A DNA stretch of 64,000 nt from Pomphorhynchus laevis. Its lineage: Eukaryota > Acanthocephala > Palaeacanthocephala > Echinorhynchida > Pomphorhynchidae. The stretch is from NCBI GenBank assembly GCA_012934845.2, contig WNNJ02001911.1:62001-126000 (forward strand). Direction: 5' to 3'. Positions 23,006 to 36,000 of the stretch are shown here, piece after piece. A program made the position numbers and the translations under genes. Under the pieces are notes generated by a model. The model made no database searches and was not told the DNA's origin. It saw nothing but the letters and a program-made list of their open reading frames with translations. Positions within the stretch are counted from its first letter, which is position 1. Each line of letters opens with the position of its first letter.

Positions 23006-24009
23006 AATAAATTTTTAGATGGTTTTTGCCATCTTTCTTCTAATTTAAATGTTGTCACACCGTCGCATTCCTCATTCAAATTCAATTTATTCAGTTAATT
23101 ATAACTTATATAATATATAAATTATGCTAATTACAAGATATACCAAATGATGCAACTGCCGCTTTCTTTCAACATTAAAAGTTAAATTTTAATAACATCA
23201 AAATGTAATATTTTTATCGTGCATAGAATTAATAAAATTCGTAAAGATTCTTCTTATGAATTTTAAATTCTTATTTGCCTTGACAGTGACATGACAATAG
23301 CAACCAGTTACCACAACAGTATTACTAATATATTCAATCAGTTGATATCTTTAAACACTAAAAATATCGTCCTTTTAATAATTAATCGAAAACAACGGAT
23401 TGGAAATATAAAAAGCATTGGTTTACTGAAAATATTCATTACATAATATTAAATATTTACGTCAATTACTTTTTTATAAGTAAAGAAACATTGAACAAAT
23501 AAAAATTAAAAATAATTATTTTAATTTTTCTCTCTCAAGTCTAAATTATTGTTATTAATTTTTTAACAAATTACAGTTCAAAGTTGCTTTAGTAACAAAT
23601 ATAATTGTGTTATTATCAAATGCAACAACTTTATGATTTTAGTCTTTAAAATACATTGGCAAAATATTAAAATTTGTGTAATGAACAATAAACAAATTGC
23701 CTTGACAATTGAGGAAGTAGCTTAATTAGTGACTATCTATACATTTTGCAAGGGTAGTTCTTTTGTCGGCAGTGTAAATTTCCAAATAAATAAACTCTTA
23801 AAGAATGATTGAAAATTAAATATATGGAATAAGCATAAACTATTCACAATTTTTAAGTCAACTTTTATGATTTTTCCCAATAACAAAATCAACGGCTCAA
23901 AATTGCAAAAAAAATCAGTAGGACACTTTAGAAATATACTATTTTTGAATTATTTTAAGGTAACTACGCAAATAAGGTGATCCAATAATGCTTTGGTTAA
24001 TCTTAAAAA

Positions 24010-25610
24010 GTTTAACAATGGTCAACTCACCACTGACCAGAGGAGTTTTCATTGTCGGGTGACGTGTGACCAGGCAGTAGTGCGAAGACAGCGAAAGAGG
24101 CATCAACATCTGAAGCGAACTAGCCTTAATGTAGGAACGTGAAATGTCATCTCGCTGACGGGGAAGAAACCAGAATTAGTTGAAGATATGGTTCGCTTCG
24201 GTCTTGAAATAGTCGGAGTTACTTATCTTCATTATTATTTAACTAAAACTAAACTTTTGGATCAAGGTTATACCTTGAACTATTCGGAGTTACCAACGGA
24301 AAGCGACAACATGCGGGTGTAGGGTACTTAAAAGTCCCCGATTGTCGTTCGTGGTAGAGAGGTTTAATCCAGTGAACGAAAGGGGGCGCCTCTGAGACTT
24401 TTAGGCAAAGAGGGAAAGGGGATAACTGTTATGTGTGCGTATACTCCCAACATTATTTCGGAATACGCAGCCTTCGTGGAAGATCTTCAGACTCTGCTTG
24501 GTAGTACTTATGTTGGATGTTGGAGATTCCCTCGTTCTATTAGGTGACTTTAATGCTCATGTTAGTAGCGACAGTAGCACTTTGAAGGGAGTGTTAGGGA
24601 GGAATGTACTCTATGATCTGAATGCGATTGGTATTAAATTATTGCACTTTTGTTCTCGTGACAATTTGTGCATAACCAACACCATGTTTGAACATAAGGA
24701 GATCCGTAGATAATATAGCATCAGGATTCTCTCAGTCAAAGTTCAATTATCGATTTTGTAATCGTTTCATCTGATCTGCGACGTTATGTTCTGGATACTC
24801 GTGTGAAGAGAGGAGCTGAGCTGTCAACCGATCACTACCTTGTAGTTAGTAAATTTTGATGGCCGGATCGGATGCTAGACAAGCCGGGTAAACCCAAACG
24901 TCGGGTGAGGGCGTGCTAGGAGCGTCTAGCAGATGTTTCTGTGAAGGAACGTTTTTCTGACTACATTCGGGAGGACTTCTCTCGGTTGTCAGAAGAAGTG
25001 AAGAACATTGATCAGGAATTGGAGATGTTCAGATCTTCGTTTGTCAAAGCAACTGTTAAACGTTATAGCTCGAAGGCATTAGGTGCTTGTCGCGGGGAAA
25101 ATACTCGAACTGCTTGGTGGACACCAATAGTTAGAGATTTTGTCCAAAAGAATAAGCTGGCTTATAAGGCAACTTTGTCAGATAAATCAGTGGAAGCTGC
25201 AGACAAGTACCGAAGGGCAAAGAGAGCTTCAGCTCGAGCAGTTACCGAAGCGAAGAAGGCGGCTTGGAAGAAGTTTGAAGAGCATTTAGAACTTGATTAT
25301 AGGTCAGCTTCGAAGATGTTCTGGATGACGATCAGGAACCTTCGTGTTGGAAAGCAGAAAACCCCTCAAACTGTCTATGACAAGACAAGATCTATGCTGA
25401 CTGGTATTGAAGAAATTGTTGGTTGCTGTACAGAGCATTTTAGAACCCTCCTTAATCCGATGGATGTACCTTCTATTGTAAAAGTAGAGCCTTTAGAACC
25501 AACGGAAGAGATCATTTCTTTAGAAGAGGATATTGCTGTTGTTAAAAACTTCGTAATGGCAAGTCTTCTGGAGTAGACCAGATTCGACCTAAAATATTAT
25601 AATATTATTA
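24010..25610 (+). mobile_element. LINE fragment D, apurinic-type endonuclease plus EN-RT linker
   Basis: The first part encodes an EEP endonuclease: NVISLTGKKPELVEDM near 24140-24195, LVLLGDFNAHVSS near 24530-24570, and after a stop SSDLRRYVLDTRVKRGAELS near 24765-24820, just before the TDH motif. A clean 211-codon frame (24941-25576) follows with AWWTPIVRDFVQKNKLAYKA, SASKMFWMTIRNL and HFRTLLNPMD. These are typical of the linker between EN and RT in RTE/Nimb-like elements, ending at GKSSGVDQIRPK, the start of the RT. The RT itself is missing, so the copy lost its 3' part, which is unusual for ordinary 5' truncation. Several breaks precede 24941. Confidence 0.88.
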
Positions 25611-25979
25611 TAATATTCGACCGTCATATTATAATAAATACTATTGTGGCAAAATGAAAAACCTTTTTTTATAATTAGATTGACGAATATTTCTAAAATA
25701 TAAGTACAAACTATATTTTAATTATCTTGTATGTAAGTATTCTTTCCAAAAGTATTTATTTTTATAAAATATAAAAATCTATAAATATAATAGTCACAAA
25801 ATTGATCATCTATAAACAACATGGTTGTTGTCGTATAAAGCACAATGCTTTTACATCTGGTCATTTTGCTTTGATAAGATACTGCAGTATGGTATATAAT
25901 TGCAATTATCATATGTAATCTGAAAGAATTGTTACAACTTTTATTTACAACACGAAACAGGGAAAATGCTAACACTTCT

Positions 25980-27450
25980 TCTGGAGGCGCAACCGGGAAC
26001 GCGCCGCATTACCACAAACACCTAGCACCAATGGGGTGCTTCATACTTAGTCTACTCATCACTACAGGGTGATATCGTCATTGCGGCCATGTGGCTACAA
26101 CTTCGACAGTACTTGATCCTTGGTAAACCTATGAACTGAATTTGCTAAGCGCACGCTACTCTAACGGTTACCAGCCCTACATCTGGTACGGTTTGCAAGC
26201 AGTGGCTTCACATTACAACACGTATGCTTTCGCTTTTTCCGTCATAAACTACTTAAAGCATTATGTTAGTTACAAGCACCACATGTTTGTTCAACAGCAG
26301 TTGACGCGCGAGCAAATGCTAGCGCTGATGTTAAAATCCCATAGTAATATCCTATGTAATTACAATATGATTTGCTCAATGTACTCTTAATAGCTGAACT
26401 AAATACTTACTTAATAGCTGAACTAATTTGTGTATCAACCGCGATACACAAATCGGCAATAAAAATTAATAGAGACGTTAGCGAGCAAATTCCAGCAGTA
26501 ATCAGACTTATCAAACTCAACAAGCACGATGCGTTGTTCCTGTTTCGACACAGCATTAGTCTACCCAAGATAGACTTCTTACTAAAAAGCTCCCCATGTT
26601 TCCAAAGTGAAGATTCGCATCGTCAATCCCCGGAGCCGAAGAGCTTAATGATTTGCTACTCCGAAACACAACTATCACCGTGGCTGGCTCAAAATACCCA
26701 TCATTTATCGACTCCAGCCTCTGGAGCGTAAATGTTTGACCTACCTTCCCTTCAGAACCAATTATTCAAAATCGATTGACAGACGAACTATACGACTTGC
26801 ATTATAACCACCTGCTGACCGAAACCACACACGCCCGTCTGATAGCTGTTGCTTCTGGTTTCTTAAAGCTATCTCAATATCTTAAGTGTGAACCTGCCTA
26901 GACGATCAATCACTATCTCTAGCCGTTGCGCTGAGATTAGAGGTTCACAGCAGCTAGCCTTATGTATGCAAATGTGGCAAACCATTTTACAGAAGCTGAA
27001 GCGCGATCATAAACTCTAGCACTGATGTTAAAATCCCATATTAATATCCTATGTATTTACAATATGATTTACCTAATGTACTCTTAATAGCTGAACTAAA
27101 TACTTACATATCTAAAAATCGATATTTAAATAAACATCTGATATTGTATCGCTATTATCTTTTTTAGGTCTTTAGTCAGCAAATAAGATGTTTTGATATG
27201 ATGACCTCTTAAATTGCAGTTTCGCAATTCGTTCAACTTAAACAGTAAAAAAAGCGTTTCTAGTGCAAGCGCAAATACTGTGGTTCGTTTGAATGACTAT
27301 TTAAATATTTGTATACATAGACATTTATTGTTTTATAGATGAACGCAAATTGCCGTATTTATCTGTAAAGATAAAGCATCAAAATACAATATTTATACCT
27401 GTGATCCTTTTGTAGGACAAATACCTTATATAAGTTAAATTGTATTCATC
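25980..27450 (+). mobile_element. LINE copy C (same family as B), two joined fragments
   Basis: First fragment (25980-26410): coding remnant and start of the 3' UTR. Second fragment (about 26430-27450): post-RT coding (RLIKLNKHDALFLFRHSISL, then LPKIDFLLKSSPCFQ) followed by a fuller 3' UTR. The UTR piece TGATGTTAAAATCCCATA appears in both (26330 and 27023), so the locus is a nested or duplicated pair. It is inverted relative to copy B and ends at TTAAATTGTATTCAT, short of the copy B tail. Confidence 0.85.
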
Positions 27451-29937
27451 TTAATTTTGATTCTTTGGTTATCGTTCCGTGAACATAAGCAAATGTAATG
27501 TCAATAAAAATTGTTCTTAAATAATACAACAGTCACCGATTGTGAAAGTTTCTAAAATCTAACACAGTACAAAGACATTTTTGACTAAAAGAAAATTTCA
27601 TAAATGCAATTACTCAATTGTCGGTATGTAACCGTAATATTCGAAAAATCATTGCCGATTTGTTAATTGTTTCAAACAGTATTATAAAAAGTACGTACTT
27701 GGATGTTATAAACTCTGTGTACATTGAGGTAATTTATAATTTCATATTTTAAGCATTTTTTAAATAATGTGTATGGGGGAGTCTACAGTTAATACCCTTT
27801 CAGGTTTAAACTTTAGACATTTTTAAAAGTAACTTTAAACGTTGTGAATTGCTTGTTGATTGCTGTCATTTTTAGTATTTTCATACAAACAAATGTTAAC
27901 AATCTCTTTTTGAATTTTTAATTTACATTGAGCATTATCCCGATGATTCTCCTATAGATTTGTAGTTAATTTATTAAACTAAACTTACACTTTTTTCATC
28001 TGCTAACTGTTGATATCAAAATTTTGAATTAATGTTTCTTAATAAAAATAAATATCCCATTATCCAATGTTACCATAATTTATTATTTATCAATCACTAG
28101 CCATTTCCTTCGTTTAGTCAAAGCATATAATATATTTAAGTTAATGCAAACTATTAAGGTATTGTCATATAGCTTTTTGGTATGTTTTTATAATAAAGTA
28201 ATAATCATTATTTGAAGATATATAACATATGATGATTAAGAAAATATATACAACAATTCTGTTGTTAGCTAGCAATAGAAAATTAATAGTAAATTAATAT
28301 ATTGTAAAATTAGGTGAAACCTTTTAATTATATTCACTGATATTCTTTAATATTAATAGTATTCTTTGAAATATTTCAAATATTAATTAATTTTAATAAT
28401 TAATTAAATAAATGTGATTAGCTTTATAAAATTCCAAAACATATTGGATTGATTTAGTTACGTGTTTTTACTGCCTAAGTTGTTTGTTTTGCTAAAATTA
28501 AATTATTATATTAATATGATATATTCAAAATTAAATGAATAATAAGTATATGTATTTCATTGTTTTGAATTTTATTTCAAAATACGTCCACTAAAACAAT
28601 TAAAAAATTCATTTCGTTATTTTGAATATTAAGTTGTTTTAAATATTAATATTGTTATTTAATTGTGGTGTATATTATTGTCTTCAATTAAATTTTCACA
28701 AAGCATGCTTATTAAAGCTCACATTAATAAAATTGTTATTTATGAATTTCTTCTGTTTTATGCAATAATGTGGCTACTAATGTTGCAAAAATAAAACACT
28801 TTATAATATTTTGTAAATTTATTTAAATTAATATTAATATTTTCCAAATATAACATAAATAAGTACGTAAAATGCTCATTTATAAATTTTAATTAAACAT
28901 TTATTAATATATTTGTTTAAATATATTACTTATATTTTTTAATATATATTATTTATATTATATAATGTATTATTTTTAATATAATATTTACATTATATGA
29001 AAACATCTGTCAATAAAATAAAAATTAATTACTAAATTTATCTTAATAAAATAAGAAAATGAAATCAAAATGATTTTAACGTAATATTCTTATTGCTTTA
29101 ACTTCAGAATTAGAACAATGTACTTCTATTAAAGTTTATACAGTAATGTAAATCTCTTGCAAATAAAGTTTCACAACGAATTGAATCATTGAGCCTTTAA
29201 ACAATTTGTACAGTACATAAACATATAGTGCCAGATGGAACAACTTCGATCGGGATCACGGGTATGCATTTAGATTTTGACTTTTAATACCAAGCGAATT
29301 TTATATAAAATATCTTTTAATAGACAAAATACCCTAGAACTAAAATATAATGCAATCAACTTGACAATAAATAATTTATGGAGTGATTTTACAAAATTTG
29401 TGCAAGTTATGTTATAAAGCTTTTAAATTGCTTTTCGTGTTAATTTAAATCACGACTCCGACCCTGCATATTTTTAACGTTTATAGAAAAACGTTTATGG
29501 CATGCGTTATAATCACTTGAAATTGAAAGACTTTTTATCATTTTTCGTAAAGTCACTGCCATCAAGAGTTTTCTATACACTTGCCTCCTAGAGCTTTCTG
29601 TTCTTATTAATTTCTAGTTTTCAGTTAGGAAAATAGCTTATCGAATTATTCAAAAGCTGAAATTAATAATTTTGAAATAAGAAATTATACTACTTGAATA
29701 TTTAAACTACCTTGATATTAAAACAACCCGAATATTTAAAATACTTTGATATTAAAACTACACGGATATAAAAAAAAACCGAACTGATATCGAACATGAA
29801 ATTCTTTCAAAATTAAATGGCATAAAAGAATGTTATCATAAAACAATGTTAAAATAATGTTAAAAGTATTAAACAAAAATTAACATTAAGCTTTTACTAA
29901 GAAAATCTGTTCTCACTAAATAACATAACATCATAGA

Positions 29938-29938
<1 letters not shown>
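27451..29938. other. Intergenic AT-rich DNA, nothing recognised
   Basis: Long AT-rich stretch without coding frames, foldbacks or clear repeats. Confidence 0.55.

Positions 29939-30024
<86 letters not shown>
29939..30024. repeat. (AT)n microsatellite at the end of a Penelope-like element
   Basis: About 85 bases of AT dinucleotides directly abut the 3' terminal sequence of the 30-32.6 kb PLE. Confidence 0.97.
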
Positions 30025-30026
<2 letters not shown>

Positions 30027-32640
30027 TGTCGTTTGATACTGCCGCCTGTGTTTATTTTGATAAAAATAGCAGGAGAGAACAATCTTTATTTGAAACGTTT
30101 CAACCCAAAAGGGTCTTCTTCAGTCGTTTATCTACAACACATTAACATAAGTGTCAACTGTTTAATACTAAACATAAACAAACAAAATGTTTCAAAATAA
30201 AATCATCCCAAATCAAACCACGAATAAATATTCTTGTCATCATTTAGGTAAGGATGCTTGCTGTGTACAGCTTTCCAATCCACTTTTGTTCTTCAGTTTT
30301 CCACTCCTTGTGGTTCGTCACTACCTCGATTATTTGGTATTTGAACTTATGTTCTTCATCTTGGGTGATAATGTGTGATGCAATACTCCGCATTTATTCT
30401 TATGTTTACATAATTTAAAAAAAACAATATCGACAGATTTGCTTTTAAATTATTGTATTTTATATCATACATTTTAGATTCTTTCAAAAAATAACATTAC
30501 TATATTTAAATAAGTTTAATTATTAAATCACATGGCAATTAATAAATATTTATTTGAAAATATTTATTTTAATGTGGCAAATAATTAGCAATTAAATTTA
30601 AACATCGCTATATTTTGTTGCTATAATTTCTTTACATCCGTATAAATATAAAACTATAAACTATTGTAATTAATATGCGTTCAATATATTTTATTTTATA
30701 AGGGAAAGTCATATTTTCTGTTATATTTTATAACAGAAATAAATTTAATTTCAAATTTAAGAGAAAAATTAAAGTAAAAGTATTCAATTTATTGGTAAAA
30801 ATAAAACTATAAACTATTGTAATTTATAAGGGAAGGTTGTAATTTATAAGGAAACTATTGTAATTTAAAGGATCGTCTTTTATCAAGACGATCCTTTAAC
30901 CCATGTTTAGTTTCAACGACATACACTGTATGGCAGGTTTGACATTTGCCTAAATATACAACGAATTTTGTTTTACACATTGATGTTGTTTTAGAATTGT
31001 ACCGTAATCCCGTCACTTTACTTTCTATTGTTGTACTTTCATTTACATCCTTTTAGCATTTGCACTTTTGTCACATTTTTGTGTTGTGTGTTAAGCGTTC
31101 TAAATTCTTGTGTAATTTGCTACTAATGATCATAGACTTTATTGTTCGTTTTGAACGAAAATACACACTAGGCTGCTCAATATTCGATTGCATTTATTCA
31201 TCACACTTTTTTACTAGCTGCCCTACATCATTATGAAAGTATTTCAGTGCTGGACAATAATCAATCGTTACTAATATACCATTTCGATTAGTTTTACCGC
31301 GTTTTGTTTTCATGGCATTCTCCGCAAAAATGCGTTTCATAATGTTGGATACTTGGCGCCGATTATATCCTCTTTTGATTAACGTGCATTTAAATAGTTC
31401 TAGATGCTCTATCTGTTTATCACGTCTACTACATAATCGGATTATCCGATGTGCTTCGTTTTTAATCATGTTAATTTTTGTTGACATAGGGTAACTGCTT
31501 TTTGCATGTATGTACGTGGGACATAAAGTCTCTTTCCGGTAGAATTCAGTCTCCGCCACTCCGTTATTACTCCTGTATATGTTCAGATCCAGAAAAGTGG
31601 CACTATTTGCGGACTGAATGTCAAACTGAAAAGATTCATCTTTGTAAACGTGTCACGTAGCTTCGCAATCTCAGAAGTGGGATAAGTCATAAAAATATCA
31701 TCGATATATCTTGCATACAATGTCGGAGTTGATGGTAATGCCTGTATTATATTTTGCTCTTATATATTCATAAATATGATCGCATACGTTGGCGCCATCG
31801 GTGTTCCCATCGTCGTACCACGCAATTGTTTGTACAACTTTTCATTGAATTCAAAAACATTATTTTGTAATACGACTCTGATTCCTTCGATTACTAAGTT
31901 GATCTTTTGTACCTCCCATTTGTCTTTCTCCATCATGCCTTCTGAGTGATCAATTGAAGTATATAAAGAGGCTACTTTCATTGTAACAAATGAATGATCT
32001 TTAGCGACGTTGTACTTGATAGTCTCAAACTGTTCCAAGAAGTCGTTAGTGCTGGTTATATGATCATGTAACTTTTGTGTCAAAGGCTTGATGATTTAAT
32101 CGATATATTTACTCAGCTTCTCGGTTGCCGTGTTTGTACATCTGGCGATTGGTCTACCAGAGCAAGGCCGCTTTTTCTTATGGGTCTTGGGAACCATAAA
32201 GAATCTGCTTGGTTTGAGATCTTTAACAATCAATTTTGATAGCATTTCAGGTTTAATAACTCTAAAACTCACAAATTTCTCTACCAGATCTGTAGCATCT
32301 TTTAAGGCTTGTTCTAAATCCAAAATTGTTGCAGTTCTATAAGTGGGCTGGTTTATTTGTCTCATTGCTTCGTAAATGTAGTCAGTCTTTGATCAATCCA
32401 CTGCCTCACCACCTTTGTCGCTTAGTTTAATGACAATGTCTTTCATTTTCCTTAGCTCTTCGAGTGTTTTAAGTTGTCTTTGGCATAAATTTAATGGACC
32501 AGTTTCTGAGCATTTGATGGAGACATATTTATTAAAGAGTTTCTTACCGACAGAGTTGGAAGCATCGACATTTACAAGGTTGTCTTCGTAGGACGAAGAC
32601 AACATTGAGGAACAAATTCCTCAAATTATTTAAAATATCA
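30025..32640 (-). mobile_element. Penelope-like element, canonical order (RT then GIY-YIG), decayed
   Basis: On the - strand: IVIKLSDKGGEAVD (near 32410), FFMVPKTHKKK with SGRPIA (near 32180), KVASLYTSIDH (near 31970), and RGTTMGTPMAPTYAIIFM (near 31800), all standard PLE reverse transcriptase boxes. Next come the C-terminal connection (31559-31194) and a GIY-YIG segment KCQTCHTVYVVETKHGLKDR (near 30970-30900). After an AT-rich interruption (about 30400-30880) the rest of the endonuclease follows (EEQKWIGKLYTAS, near 30250). The 3' end carries a hammerhead-like motif and abuts (AT)n. Broken in several places; Poseidon/Neptune/Penelope-type, clade not assigned. Confidence 0.9.
30085..30135 (-). 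ncRNA. Hammerhead-like motif at PLE 3' end
   Basis: On the - strand: CTGAAGA, extra A, GACCC-TTTT-GGGTT, GAAACGTTTC. Both boxes are present, stem II pairs, and ACGU after GAA is self-complementary (dimer-type stem III). PLE terminal repeats are known to carry hammerhead motifs. Stem I is short here (two clear pairs). Confidence 0.55.
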
Positions 32641-33067
32641 AATATTAAAGTTTAAAATTTAATTATTTTAATTAAATAATTAAATTATTAATTAAATAAT
32701 TAATTATTTAATTGCTATGAATAATTGCTATTATTTATCTGTCAATTTTTAATTAAAATTAAAGAAGGCACACTAAATATTTTTTTTAGTAAAGTTACAA
32801 TAATTTATATAAATCGATAACTATTTGTACATCAATTGTTCTGATGATATTTCTCAATTTATATTAAACTCTTTAATTTTCATTCGTTTAAACATGCGAA
32901 ATTATTTTTAATTTTTAAAAATTAAAATTAATAAGAACAAAATCCGCAAATTATTTAAAATATCAAATTATAAATATTTAATTATTTTTAATTAAATAAT
33001 AAAAATAAAAATTTCGACATTTTTAATTAAGTTACAAGTTCAATTTTATTTTCACTAAATGTTTTAG
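32641..33067. other. AT-rich DNA before the exon at 33068
   Basis: No coding frame; ends in TTTTAG, the acceptor of the next exon. Confidence 0.5.
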
Positions 33068-36000
33068 CGGAGTTATCAAAATTTTAACGAAACTCGATAC
33101 GAGCAAACATTTTCTGGTCGTAAAGTATTTCTGTCAGCAGAAGTTGAAATCTTTCAGCCAGAATATTCGCCAAATTGCGAGCCAGAACGTCTGCATCACA
33201 TGGTAGAATGGATTTACCGCAATGATTCATATATAGGTAATGCTTAATAATATAATAATTCAATAATATTTTTTTCTATAAAAATATTTTGTATACCTAG
33301 GATTTAAAATACAATCGAAATAAGTAACTTAATTGTTTCAGTGAAGTTTAATATTTTCTTAATTCGAAATGTAAATAATTAATTATGATGTAAACGTTTA
33401 TATTTTTGATTTTCTAATTTTAAACAAACAAAAATTTGTATAATCAACTAATAATTAAAAATTGCTATTTTACTGTTGATGATAATTTTATTTGAATGAA
33501 GTATGATTTGATTTTCAAACTTTTTATTCCATATTTTGTTTTAAAATCTTCTTTCCACATTTCCAAAAATTATATTTTATTAACGCAATTATGTGTTAAA
33601 GTGTATATACACCAATGTGTTATTAATGTTAAAAATTATTTGAACATCATTATTACATTAAAATATATACAATAAATACATACAATATTATATAAAATAT
33701 AATATAATATATATAATATTAATATATAATATATATAAAATATATACAATAAATACATTAAAATATATCAAAGCATAATTAATACATTAGAATTTGTTTA
33801 AATTTGAGTATACTTTAGATGGATTCTTAGCAAATTAATTTTTAGACAATAAATTCATTTACATATCGAATAAATGTCTAGATGTTTTTTTTCTACATGC
33901 ATCAGTGAAAAACATTATCTACTGATGAGTAATAAAATGAAGCAACGACGGTCGATGACTTCACAATTAGCAACCACCATTAATTGTTTTAGATTTTACA
34001 ACATAAAATGCTTTTTTGCTTGTTTAAGTTTTAAGTAAAAACAAGGAAACAGGTCGATAGGATATTCCTATAATTCTTCATTTGTCCTTTTGCTTTTATC
34101 CTCGTGTGGTTGTTTGAATCCTATCAGCATCACTGTACACTACAGTCAACGTGAGTGGACATCATCATCAGTGAGCCAACGCCTATATTTCGTGTTTCGG
34201 TCCTGTTACTGCTTATGCTGAACTCCTTGTCGCCGAAATGCTGGCGACAAGGAGTTCAGCAGAAGCAGTAACATGACCGAAACACGAAATGTAGGCGTGG
34301 GCTCACTGCTGATAAGGTCAACCCACGCTGATTGTAGTGTACAGTGATGCTGATAGAATTCAAACAACTACACGAGGATAATATCAAACCGACCAATAAA
34401 GAATAGCGGCTCGTGTAAGCAATATTCACAATAGTATTCCTATAATATTTATTTGCCTGATATTACATTATTTGAAAAAGTTATAATCTTTAGTATATAT
34501 AATTAAAATTTGTAGGCTGATCTCTATTTCTAGGACCAACCTAGTTTGTTGATAATATTTCTATATTTGGACATTGTAATCATATATATTCAGGAGTGAC
34601 ATGCAAGCCATGGGTACTATTTTTTAATAATAACCGTTATTTTAAGTAGAAGATAAACAAGTCAAAACCATATTTATCATTTTTTATTATTCCGAAATAT
34701 CTCGTTACAGTCAATAGCATGTATATGGCCCAAATGTTATGTTGTGTCGAGGAATAGGGGCCGAAATATGATAACATAGCACTTCCTCCTAATGGCCTCT
34801 AATCCTTATTCTGATACAACGTCTGCTATTTATTAGTCAATTCATAAAAATTAACTTTTATTTTAAAATTTAACAATTAAATTATATCTTTATATAAATA
34901 GTAATTGTATAAAATCTTATATAATTATTTATTATAAAATAATTTATTTTTTAATAAAAATAAATTATATATAATTTATATATAATTAATTATATATAAA
35001 AATTATATATAATTATATATAATTTATTTTTATTTTATAATTTATCTTTATTTTTAATTTCAATATAATACAAAATACGTAAATTTAGCTGATTTAATTA
35101 TCATTTAATAAAAAGTTAATATAACATTTAATAACAGCGTATCTATATTAAGGTAGAAAGGCATCAATGCAGTTTACCAATAGGGGTATACTCTTTGAAG
35201 AACAAGTCGTTGATGTTAGCGATCAAATTGCTTCAACAACTCTATATAAGATTAAACATGTCAAGGGATTGTGGGTGGATCCCATATTTCGACCGCATGT
35301 TGCAATTGTTATCAGATGCAGTCGTTCATCTCTGCTAGTATTCGTAGTTAGAATTTTGAACAAATCGATGAACGAAGTGGTCGAAAGCTTTCACATGATG
35401 AAAAATTTTGCCAGACAGAATGCTTATGTTTCAAGCAGGCATCATTCCGATCAAATACAATCAGCAAACATTAAAGATAGAAATCGTTTAAGGCATGTAG
35501 AAAGCCGTCAATCTAATCAGTCAAGAGTAAGTGTGCGAAGTTGTTCATCAGAAGATAATTACGAACGGCATCATAAATTCAGATCAAGTAGCACTAATGT
35601 ACGTGGCCATTCTTCCCATAGAAATCGAGAACACAAAATAGTCAAGAGAGCAAAATCAAAAGTTGAAAATAACCTAAACGATGGTACAATTTCTCCTAAT
35701 AAAATAAAGCATAAAGAAAAACGAGATAGGTCGGCGTATAGAAATAAAATCAAATACGCTCGATCACCATCTACTTCGTCACATGACAAATGCGAATTGC
35801 GACCGTCTGTTACAGCTGTTAAAACTGAATCCATTTCGATAACAAATAATACGTCTACCGTCACTAGCAAAAGAGCATCAATGCAATCGGCTAATAGTTC
35901 TTCACCACTAGATGGAATAAAATACAAAGAGCAAAACTGTAAAGATTTGAGCATCGATAATTCATCGCAAACATTGCACACCAACGACATCTGTAACCGA

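Larger units (their letters stand above)
22787..23050. mobile_element. Foldback element with a hammerhead-like motif in each arm
   Basis: Two arms of about 124 bases (22787-22910 and 22926-23050) are near-perfect inverted repeats around a short spacer (TCTTGATTATATTT). The outer ends read ATTTAAATTAGA. Each arm contains the same hammerhead-like core, one per strand. The few differences between arms (for example GCCTAGCTTGCATC against GCCTAGCTGGCATC on the strands compared) lie in the stem II loop. The size and palindromic form suit a non-autonomous foldback or MITE. Confidence 0.88.

Noticed and set aside
33921-33950. CTGATGAG as a hammerhead box
   Set aside because: No stem II hairpin and no GAAA follow within a plausible distance.
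35571-35990. Antisense frames inside the 33-37.6 kb gene
   Set aside because: Shadows of the long + strand frame; no independent features.
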